This document shows, piece after piece, positions 36,720 through 44,120 of a stretch of 64,000 bases of DNA. The DNA is taken from contig JAFQLS010000014.1 of the NCBI GenBank assembly GCA_017396555.1, positions 39,747 through 103,746 on the forward strand, written 5' to 3'. Position 1 is the first letter of the stretch. Each line of letters begins with the position of its first letter. The notes beneath the pieces are model-generated. The model made no database searches. It saw only the letters and a list, made by a program, of their open reading frames with translations, and was not told the DNA's origin. This DNA is from Lachnospiraceae bacterium. Lineage in GTDB: Bacteria; Bacillota; Clostridia; Lachnospirales; Lachnospiraceae. The translations under genes were made by a program, and so were the position numbers.

Positions 36720-37583
36720 CTATTCTTCGAATCTCATACTTTCTCCGATATTAATGCATTTGGACTCCCATCCGTGCCCTATATCCATTGTTCTTGCGAT
36801 AGGAATATCCTTACCTGCATATCGCTGAACCAACTCCTCAATTGATGGAACAAAAATTTCTGCGTCAAGCTTGGTAAATGTTCCTAATAAGATTCCCCGA
36901 ATTTTATTAAACGCTCCCATTTGTCTTAATTGACACAAATGTGTTGCTGCTTGCTGTGAAGTAGTATTTAGTCCCTCAAGTAACAAAATCTTATCTGTCA
37001 TATCCGGCATATACTCTGTCCCTGCAAGCTTCAAAAAGCATCTTATATTACCACCTATTACAACACCTTCCATATAGTGTTCCTGAATAAAATAGTAATT
37101 TATATTATTCAAGGCATTTCCACCTTTAATAACCGTATCTATAAAATTTTCAATTTGAATATCGCCGGCTTCATATATTAGATTGCGAATCTGATATAAA
37201 CCTGATACTCTGCCTGTTTTAGTATAAATGGCATTAATAACTGTTGACAAATCACTATATCCATAAAATTTCTTATCACTTTTTGCAATCAAATCATAAT
37301 CAAGATATTCAAGCACTTCATTTGCCACATCTCCACCGGAAATATCAAATATCGCTCCAACACTATCATCTGCATACATTTTATTAAGCGCATCTGCCTT
37401 CTCTTTTGCACTTCCACTAAAATAAGCCTCTTCTTCGTAAATAAAATCCGACATAACACATTCAAGTCCTATATCATTTATAACATTTAAAAGAGTGTTT
37501 ATTTTCTCTTCATTTGATCTATTCCATGCGTTAGAGCAGGAAACAATACCTATCTTTTTAATCGACTCTCCAATATTCTTCAT
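36720..37583 (-). CDS. S66-family LD-carboxypeptidase / MccF-like protein
   Basis: 287 residues. The nucleophile Ser lies in YGYSDLSTV, Glu in ILLLEGLN and His in MDIGHGW, the Ser-Glu-His triad of family S66. Members cut the L-Lys/D-Ala (or L,D) bond of recycled muropeptides or hydrolyse microcin-type nucleotides. The apparent ATG start overlaps the upstream gene by 26 bases and lacks a ribosome site of its own; a rarer start a few codons later after GGAGAG is possible, so the N-terminus is uncertain. It is in the same operon as the debranching enzyme. Confidence 0.82.
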   Translation of the reverse strand: MKNIGESIKKIGIVSCSNAWNRSNEEKINTLLNVINDIGLECVMSDFIYEEEAYFSGSAKEKADALNKMYADDSVGAIFDISGGDVANEVLEYLDYDLIAKSDKKFYGYSDLSTVINAIYTKTGRVSGLYQIRNLIYEAGDIQIENFIDTVIKGGNALNNINYYFIQEHYMEGVVIGGNIRCFLKLAGTEYMPDMTDKILLLEGLNTTSQQAATHLCQLRQMGAFNKIRGILLGTFTKLDAEIFVPSIEELVQRYAGKDIPIARTMDIGHGWESKCINIGESMRFEE

Positions 37584-39312
37584 TCAAATCATCGCTTTCT
37601 ATAATAAAATGTTCAATAACCAGTTTGTTTCCAGCAAAACTCATTTCTACTATATGATGCCCAGTCAAAACCTCGTCCATACGATATTCTTTAACGTAAC
37701 AAACACTGGCAAATTCATCCGTATATCTCATATATCCATTTTCTACAAGATATTCACCATATGTAATCATTGAGTTCTCTTTATTTTCACAATTGTAACG
37801 ATATTCTCTATCAACATATCCTCTATCATATTTTTCAAGCGAAACTGTACTGTCAATATTATCTAAGGTTTCTACCTTATCATAGCAATCATGAGCATAT
37901 TCCATTGCATCCTTAATATTCAATAACAAATATATGTCATAAGAATTATTAATTACAACAGTGGAAACCATCACAACAAAAACCGTTGCATATACAGCCA
38001 TAAGCATAAGCTTAATCGACTTATATCTGTCCATACATTTTCCAACAATCAGATAATTTTCAATAATAAAGCTATGCCTAGCATAATCAAGATTTGTACC
38101 ACAATATTCGCACACACCACCATTCAAAAGGCTTACACTACTTCCACAGTTAGCACATAAATACTGTCTTATTGAACCGATATTAACATCACTAATTCCT
38201 TTAAGTAATGACATTGTAAGCTTAAGCTTTTCATTTTCAAATTTAATGCGTTTACCCTTAAGCTTTGTAAGTCTCATCACTACATTAAATTCAACATAAT
38301 ATTTATCAGCATCTGCCCTTACATCTGTAAATCTGAGCTTTGTAATATAGCAGTCGACAACATCACTATAACCCGCAACCGCCTCTGATAAATCACAATT
38401 TGCAAAAAAATCAACTTCTTTTACCGAGTCTGTCATATGTATATTTCTAAGCTTATACTCAAGATTTTGTACGAAATCCGTTTTATTAAAGGATGGTATA
38501 ACTGCTTCCACCATATCGGATTTTTCAACCATCGATTTACTCTTTCTAATCAAAAAAATACCAATAACTGCAAATACTATCAATGTAGCAATCGCAATTT
38601 TGGATGAAACAGGTATCGAAAATGCAATCCATAAAAATGCAACACCAACAAGTGTTTCAGCCTTAAGGCTTGTATCCGTTATATCCAAAAATATCAGGAC
38701 AAAAATTGCAACTAACAGTAAAAGATTTCCAAGCATTGTAAAAACAGCAGAAGTACCAAAGCTCTTTGCAAATGCATTCGTAGTCTTCGTACCAGTATTT
38801 TCTTCAAAATAATATGCCGAAATCTTTTCATCAAAATCATTAACCTGAAATTTTGTTCCACAATAATCACAGCCATCTATATAGGTTGAAATTTTGCCTT
38901 TATTTCCGCACTTAGGACAAACAGCTTCTTCACCGTCTCCTTCAACCTTTATAAGACTGATATTACATATATTATGATCCTTTTCTGAATATATTTTTTT
39001 ACCATCTTTATAAATATTTCTATGTATTTTTAAATTTCTCTTAAATTCGCCGACTTGGTTTTTACCATCTGAGTAAGAAGCCTTTTTCGTAATTCTATTT
39101 CTTTCATTTTCCGAAATATCATTTTGTATAACAATGCCCTTTTCCTGCATTCTTCTCTTCGAAAGCTTCATACTCTGCCAAAACGGCTGCGTTGTCATAC
39201 TCGTAGCATCTTCGTCATTTTTTTCATCCCTATAATAGGAATTTTGAAAATCATTAAATTCCAATGCTTTATTTTTCATTTTGCTTAAAATTTTTTCATC
39301 TAAATTATTCAT
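37558..39312 (-). CDS. zinc-ribbon membrane protein of unknown function
   Basis: 584 residues. Basic, Asn/Lys-rich N-terminus; a zinc ribbon CPKCGNKG...CDYCGT (about 137-158); two or three membrane helices (about 190-265); a soluble region (about 285-385) with TIM44-like alternation; a second zinc ribbon CANCGSS...CEYCGT; one more helix near 435-460; and an extracytoplasmic tail. It could be a membrane-bound sensor or assembly factor. The gene starts 3 bases after the RsmH-like stop. Not assigned to a characterised family. Confidence 0.6.
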   Translation of the reverse strand: MNNLDEKILSKMKNKALEFNDFQNSYYRDEKNDEDATSMTTQPFWQSMKLSKRRMQEKGIVIQNDISENERNRITKKASYSDGKNQVGEFKRNLKIHRNIYKDGKKIYSEKDHNICNISLIKVEGDGEEAVCPKCGNKGKISTYIDGCDYCGTKFQVNDFDEKISAYYFEENTGTKTTNAFAKSFGTSAVFTMLGNLLLLVAIFVLIFLDITDTSLKAETLVGVAFLWIAFSIPVSSKIAIATLIVFAVIGIFLIRKSKSMVEKSDMVEAVIPSFNKTDFVQNLEYKLRNIHMTDSVKEVDFFANCDLSEAVAGYSDVVDCYITKLRFTDVRADADKYYVEFNVVMRLTKLKGKRIKFENEKLKLTMSLLKGISDVNIGSIRQYLCANCGSSVSLLNGGVCEYCGTNLDYARHSFIIENYLIVGKCMDRYKSIKLMLMAVYATVFVVMVSTVVINNSYDIYLLLNIKDAMEYAHDCYDKVETLDNIDSTVSLEKYDRGYVDREYRYNCENKENSMITYGEYLVENGYMRYTDEFASVCYVKEYRMDEVLTGHHIVEMSFAGNKLVIEHFIIESDDLNEEYWRVD

Positions 39313-39315
39313 AAA

Positions 39316-40365
39316 TCAACCTTTTATAGCCCATCTCATTTTTGTTGACCTTGCTCTGCCATTTCTCGCACATTCCTCAGCACTTGGTCTAATTACATCA
39401 TCACTAATTTCACTATAAATACCTTGTTTTTTGAAGCTCTTAAATGATTTTTTTACCAGTCTGTCCTCGCCTGAATGAAATGTCAATATGGCAATTCTTC
39501 CTCCCGGATTCATAACCTCAGGTAGTTTCTCCAAAAACTCATATAATACTTCATATTCACTATTAACATCAATTCTAAGTGCTTGAAAGGTTCTTTGACA
39601 CGACTTCTTAACAGCCTCTTTTCTGTCCTTCTGTGGAATAAATGAAAGAGCAGACTCTATAATATCCCTAAGTTCTGTTGTAGTATCTATCCTCTTTCCA
39701 CGCTTTATGGTATTAATAACTGCTGCAGCAATTTCATTAGCATACGGTTCATCCGCATTTTCTATTAACATTCCAACAAGCTCGTCTTCTTCAATATTCC
39801 TAAGTCGTCCTGCAGCTGAAATTCCCTGATGCGGGTTAAGTCTCAAATCAAGAGGACCTTCCACTTTATACGAAAATCCTCTTTCCGGATTGTCAATCTG
39901 CATTGAAGATACTCCAAGATCTGCCATAAGAAAATCAAATTTACCAACCTCTCGTGCAACCTCATCAATATTGGCAAAATTAATATGCTTTATAGTTAAA
40001 ATATCTTCGCCAAATCCTGCATCACGAAGACGTTTTTCAGTCTTTACTGATTCTATCGGGTCAATATCTAACGAATATAAATGTCCTTTACCTTCAAGTT
40101 GCTTAAGCATGGCTGTAGAATGCCCGCCATAACCAAGAGTAGCATCCAGCCCCTTTTCCCCTGACTGAATCTTAAGAACATCTAATATCTCATTAACCAT
40201 AATTGAAATATGCATCCCAGCCGGTGTACTACCCTTGCTTATTACCTTTTGAATAGTATCTGCATATTTCTCCGGATTATGCTCTTTGTATTTTTCCTTA
40301 TAGCTTCGAGGATGAGTACCTTTATATCGAACTCTCCTTACATGCTTTTGTTCCTGATTTTCCAT
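39316..40365 (-). CDS. RsmH/MraW-like 16S rRNA methyltransferase paralogue
   Basis: 349 residues. It has the SAM-binding and family motifs of RsmH (N4-methylation of 16S rRNA C1402): GLDATLGYGGHS, DIDPIE, LMADLGVSSMQ, RGFSYKVEGPLDLR and ILTFHSGEDRLVK. Several positions depart from the usual form (HSLEDR is HSGEDR; the C-terminal RSAKLR is RSTKMR). It carries a basic ~45-residue N-terminal extension absent from typical RsmH (about 310 residues). It is not next to mraZ, ftsL or other dcw genes, so it is probably a second, divergent copy whose RNA target may differ. Confidence 0.78.
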   Translation of the reverse strand: MENQEQKHVRRVRYKGTHPRSYKEKYKEHNPEKYADTIQKVISKGSTPAGMHISIMVNEILDVLKIQSGEKGLDATLGYGGHSTAMLKQLEGKGHLYSLDIDPIESVKTEKRLRDAGFGEDILTIKHINFANIDEVAREVGKFDFLMADLGVSSMQIDNPERGFSYKVEGPLDLRLNPHQGISAAGRLRNIEEDELVGMLIENADEPYANEIAAAVINTIKRGKRIDTTTELRDIIESALSFIPQKDRKEAVKKSCQRTFQALRIDVNSEYEVLYEFLEKLPEVMNPGGRIAILTFHSGEDRLVKKSFKSFKKQGIYSEISDDVIRPSAEECARNGRARSTKMRWAIKG

Positions 40366-40395
40366 GTATAAATCTCCAATTATTTTTCTTTGTGC

Positions 40396-40737
40396 TTAAA
40401 CAACACAGCCTTGAATTGTAAGAACAAGAACATACAATATCAGTGATACAATACCGCAACAAAGTCCTGTTACAGCCATTCCATCACCTTTTTCACCATA
40501 TTCCTCAATCTGCTTTCTGGATACAGATGAAATTATAATTGCTATTACTGAAATCAAACCCCACATTGAAAATACAAGGCTAATAAGACCTGTTATCATT
40601 CCTGCAACAGACAACCCGTTTGTTTTAGTTCTAACAATTTTTCCGGTATTATTTGTCAAGTCATATCTAATACCACATTGGGTACAAACATCTCCTGTTT
40701 CATTCATTTTTCCGCCACATCTAACACAAAAATTCAT
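40396..40737 (-). CDS. zinc-ribbon/DUF4190 small membrane protein
   Basis: 113 residues from ATG 40737 (AAGGAGG upstream). N-terminal zinc ribbon CVRCGG...CTQCGI, then a DUF4190-like pair of membrane helices with a conserved SRKQIEEYGEKGDGMAVTGL loop between. Function unknown. It is the second of a tandem pair and lies 30 bases before the RsmH-like gene. Confidence 0.75.
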   Translation of the reverse strand: MNFCVRCGGKMNETGDVCTQCGIRYDLTNNTGKIVRTKTNGLSVAGMITGLISLVFSMWGLISVIAIIISSVSRKQIEEYGEKGDGMAVTGLCCGIVSLILYVLVLTIQGCVV

Positions 40738-40751
40738 AGAAAATTTCCTCC

Positions 40752-41147
40752 TTAATATCCTTGGTAACCTGTAGACGAACAAACTGCACAACCGAAACAC
40801 ATATAGCAGCTTGTACACATTCCGCCAATAATCAATGCTAGTATGCTACACACAAGACCTGCTATAGCGAGACCTTTCCCACTTTTAAGCTCAGAAGCAT
40901 CCTTAATTCCTATAATTGATACCACAATACCTATAATTGAAGTAATAACAGGTAAAAACGGAAGCCAAAAAAACACATTAGATACAATACCAATAATAAG
41001 AGCTAAAACAGCCTTGATATTAGTAGCCTTTGGTTCATTACTTTTTGGATAATATACTCTAATATTTTTATTTACTCTCGCTCCACACTGCGAGCATACA
41101 TTGTCCGTATCTTGCATTTGATTTCCACAGTCTCCACAAAATCTCAT
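40752..41147 (-). CDS. zinc-ribbon/DUF4190 small membrane protein
   Basis: 131 residues. Zinc ribbon CGDCGN...CSQCGA at the start, then two membrane segments (about 47-75 and 90-112) around the loop KDASELKSGKGLAIAGL, as in its neighbour. The C-terminus is cysteine-rich (CTSCYMCFGCAVC). AGGAG precedes the ATG. First gene of a probable six-gene operon ending at 34621. Function unknown. Confidence 0.75.
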   Translation of the reverse strand: MRFCGDCGNQMQDTDNVCSQCGARVNKNIRVYYPKSNEPKATNIKAVLALIIGIVSNVFFWLPFLPVITSIIGIVVSIIGIKDASELKSGKGLAIAGLVCSILALIIGGMCTSCYMCFGCAVCSSTGYQGY

Positions 41148-41214
41148 TTAATTTCTCCTCCGTCAAAAAATTCATTACTATTTTATCAAAATTTTGCCAT
41201 ATTTACAAGAAAAA

Positions 41215-41255
41215 AAGGACAATCCCCTAATTTACATTTAAAAGGAATCGCCCTT
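41215..41255 (-). terminator. terminator after the P-type ATPase gene
   Basis: A 12-bp stem including G-U pairs (41244-41255 with 41215-41226) is followed on the minus strand by TTTTTTTCTTG, 15 bases past the stop. Confidence 0.85.
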
Positions 41256-41269
41256 AATATCATAAACTT

Positions 41270-43879
41270 TTATTTATTCTTCTTTAATAATCTTCCTGTC
41301 TGGACTAAGAATGTTGGGATAAATGCAAGTCCGGCTATATAGCCTACCTGTGACATCTTAAGAGGCTCAATAACAAATAGTCCGTGCATAAATGGTACAA
41401 ACAATACAAATGCAAGTAATACAACACCTGTAATAAATGCTAATATACTCCACTTATTGCTAAATAAGCCAATCTTAAAAACAGACTTATCACTTCTACA
41501 GTTAAAGCCATGGAACAATCTTGCAAGTGTGAGGGTTGCAAATGCCATTGTTGTTGCTTTCGCCTGATTATCTTCAAGTCCTATATAATAAGCAATCATT
41601 GTCACAACTGCTATCAATACACCGTAACCTAACAGTTTTAGAGAAAATGATTTCGTCAAAATTCCCTGCTTAGAATCTCTTGGTTTGTTCTTTAGCAATG
41701 ATTTATCAGATGGTTCCATGCCAATGGCAAGTGCAGGAAGCGAATCAGTTAAAAGGTTAATAAACAGCAAATGTACCGGTTCAAATGGTGTTCCAAGTGC
41801 CATAAACGAACAATATAAAACAGCAAGAATGGCAGCCATATTTCCTGACAATAGGAACTGTACGGCATTTAATATGTTTCTGTATACATTTCTACCATTC
41901 AGAACCGCTTGTATAATCGTTGCAAAGTTATCATCTGCAAGTATCATAGCCGACGCATCCTTTGATACCTCTGTACCTGTAATACCCATTGCAACACCAA
42001 TATCAGCTTTCTTCAAAGCAGGTGCATCATTAACACCATCGCCTGTCATAGATACAATTTTACCCTTCTTCTGCCATGCATCAACAATCCTAATCTTATT
42101 TTCCGGCGAAACTCTTGCATATACAGATATCCTCTCAAGAACCTCTGCAAGCTCTTTATCTGTCATTGCATCAAGTTCCTGACCTGTAACAGACATATCA
42201 CCTTCATTAAATATACCGATTTGTTTAGCAATAGCTGTAGCTGTAACCTTATGGTCGCCTGTTATCATAACAGTCTTAATTCCTGCCCCTTTAGCATTAG
42301 CAACAGCTTCTATAGACTCTTCTCTTGGCGGATCAACCATTGATACAAGACCAATAAATGTATATCCACATTCATTTTCAAGGCATAACTGTTCTTCCTC
42401 TGTAGACTCCTTATACACAAAGCAAAGTACTCTAAGTCCATTTTCTGAAAATATCTTATTCTGATTAACGATATTTTGTTTATCTTCTTCAGTTATAGGA
42501 CGCACGCCATCCTTAGTAGCAACATTTACAATCTTATCTAATAATACATCAACAGCACCCTTGGTAAGAATTGTTGGTACACCATGAATTCTATACTTAG
42601 TACTCATTAACTTTCTATCGGAATCAAATGGAATCTCTTCCATTCTGGGCATCATACTTCTGAAATTCTCTTCTGATAAACCTCTCTCTGTAAGTCCTGC
42701 CTTTCTTGCCATTGCAAGAAGACATGTCTCAGTAGGGTCACCAATGTCTTTTCCATTATCAATTGATGAATCGTTATTAAGTATTGCTGTGTATAAGAAA
42801 TATCTGTGAAGTCTTAATTTAATATCAATTTTTTCAGGTTCGAAGCACTCATTATCAATATATACATCCTGAACCGTCATCTTATTCTGTGTAAGAGTAC
42901 CTGTCTTATCAGAGCATATTACAGATACACAGCCAAGACTTTCAACTGCCTTTAATTCCTTAATGATAGCATTATCAGCAGCCATTTTTCTTGTACCCAT
43001 AGCCTGAACAATAGTAACAATAGAGCTCAAAGCCTCCGGAATAGCTGCAACCGCAAGTGCTACGGCAAACATAAGTGAATCGAGAAGCTTTTCGCCCTGC
43101 CATATTCTAAGTCCAAATACAATAACACTTATTATCATTATGACAATAGCAAGCTTTTTACTAAAATCGTCTAAGCTTACCTGAAGCGGTGTTTTTTTAT
43201 TCTTAGTATTATTCATAAGTGTAGCAATCTTACCCATTTCTGTATTCATACCAGTTCCGGTAACAATCACACTAGCTCTACCGTAAGTTACAAGGCTTCC
43301 TGAAAACACCATATTTACTCTGTCACCAAGTGCAACCTCCCCTTCAAGAGTCACATCCTGCTTATCTACGTTTGTAGACTCACCCGTGAGAGAGCTTTCA
43401 TTTACCTGAAGTGAATAATTAGAGATAATTCTACCATCAGCAACAATCATGTCTCCTGCTTCAAGAAGAAGAATATCTCCCGGAACTATTTCCTTAGAAG
43501 CAATTTCCATCTTAACTCCATTTCTTAATACCTTAGCCTTCGGAGATGATAATTCCTTGAGGGAATCTAACGACTTCTCTGCCTTTACATACTGAACAGT
43601 ACCAAGTATTGCATTTAAAATAATAACTGCAAAAATTACTATGGTACTTTCAATGTTACCTGACAGCATAGAAATAATAGCTGCTGCAATTAAAATAATA
43701 ACTAACAGGTCCGCAAACTGTCCAAGGAATACTTGCAAAACACTCTTTTTCTGTGTTTCCTGCAAGACATTTTCACCCTTTTCTTCAAGCAGTTTTGCTG
43801 CCTGCTCACTACTCAGGCCTGTTTCGGCTCCGAATTCATCAAAAATTTCTGATTTGTCCATTTGATAAATTTCTTTCAT
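41270..43879 (-). CDS. P-type cation-transporting ATPase (Ca2+/Mn2+ type)
   Basis: 869 residues from ATG 43879 (the longer frame crosses the leader and is rejected). N-terminal cation ATPase domain, TGES actuator loop, M4 motif AAIPEAL, phosphorylation site Asp324 in CSDKTGTLT, hinge MTGDGVNDAPALKKADIGVAMG and a C-terminal membrane block. The IPEAL motif and overall shape are those of PMR1/LMCA-like type II Ca2+/Mn2+ pumps, which export the ion from the cytosol. A yybP-ykoY-like riboswitch in the leader argues for manganese detoxification. No operon partner. Confidence 0.9.
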   Translation of the reverse strand: MKEIYQMDKSEIFDEFGAETGLSSEQAAKLLEEKGENVLQETQKKSVLQVFLGQFADLLVIILIAAAIISMLSGNIESTIVIFAVIILNAILGTVQYVKAEKSLDSLKELSSPKAKVLRNGVKMEIASKEIVPGDILLLEAGDMIVADGRIISNYSLQVNESSLTGESTNVDKQDVTLEGEVALGDRVNMVFSGSLVTYGRASVIVTGTGMNTEMGKIATLMNNTKNKKTPLQVSLDDFSKKLAIVIMIISVIVFGLRIWQGEKLLDSLMFAVALAVAAIPEALSSIVTIVQAMGTRKMAADNAIIKELKAVESLGCVSVICSDKTGTLTQNKMTVQDVYIDNECFEPEKIDIKLRLHRYFLYTAILNNDSSIDNGKDIGDPTETCLLAMARKAGLTERGLSEENFRSMMPRMEEIPFDSDRKLMSTKYRIHGVPTILTKGAVDVLLDKIVNVATKDGVRPITEEDKQNIVNQNKIFSENGLRVLCFVYKESTEEEQLCLENECGYTFIGLVSMVDPPREESIEAVANAKGAGIKTVMITGDHKVTATAIAKQIGIFNEGDMSVTGQELDAMTDKELAEVLERISVYARVSPENKIRIVDAWQKKGKIVSMTGDGVNDAPALKKADIGVAMGITGTEVSKDASAMILADDNFATIIQAVLNGRNVYRNILNAVQFLLSGNMAAILAVLYCSFMALGTPFEPVHLLFINLLTDSLPALAIGMEPSDKSLLKNKPRDSKQGILTKSFSLKLLGYGVLIAVVTMIAYYIGLEDNQAKATTMAFATLTLARLFHGFNCRSDKSVFKIGLFSNKWSILAFITGVVLLAFVLFVPFMHGLFVIEPLKMSQVGYIAGLAFIPTFLVQTGRLLKKNK

Positions 43880-43930
43880 AATCAACACCCTTTCTATATT
43901 TTGCAAATCGAAGTAGGTTACATACAAAAC

Positions 43931-43977
43931 AAAAAAGAGACCTTTTGTGCGTACTAAAAATACACACAAAAAGTCTC
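43931..43977 (-). terminator. riboswitch-controlled leader terminator
   Basis: On the minus strand GAGACTTTTTGTGTGTA folds back on TACGCACAAAAGGTCTC and is followed by TTTTTTGTTTTG. It lies between the aptamer and the ATPase start, so Mn2+ binding would be expected to prevent its formation. Confidence 0.85.
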
Positions 43978-43984
43978 GTTTAAC

Positions 43985-44075
43985 CTTAGTAAGTTCCCTA
44001 GCCTCCGGTCCTTTCGGACGTACTGACGAAAACCAGGACACGCACATACGCACGTGCAACTACTCCCTTTTCGCA
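43985..44075 (-). promoter_or_regulatory. probable yybP-ykoY (manganese) riboswitch
   Basis: The minus strand carries AAAAGGGAGTAG near the 5' side and CCGGAGGCTAGGG on the 3' side. Between them is a long helical arm with GTGCGTATGTGCGTG and CCGAAAGG hairpin parts. These two boxes and their spacing resemble the conserved internal loops of yybP-ykoY RNAs, which bind Mn2+ and often control P-type ATPases. The basal stem was not fully resolved by eye. Confidence 0.72.
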
Positions 44076-44082
44076 TAAGTAA

Positions 44083-44111
44083 TATTTACCACATGAAGTA
44101 AACAAAGTCAA
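44083..44111 (-). promoter_or_regulatory. promoter of the ATPase leader
   Basis: Minus-strand TTGACT (44106-44111), 17-base spacer, TAAATA (44083-44088), a few bases before the riboswitch and just after the sensor kinase stop. Confidence 0.55.
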
Positions 44112-44120
44112 GAAATTTAA

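Noticed and set aside
43880-44059. N-terminal extension of the P-type ATPase in the longest frame
   Set aside because: The frame runs through the riboswitch and its terminator; the ATG at 43879 starts the family-like sequence.
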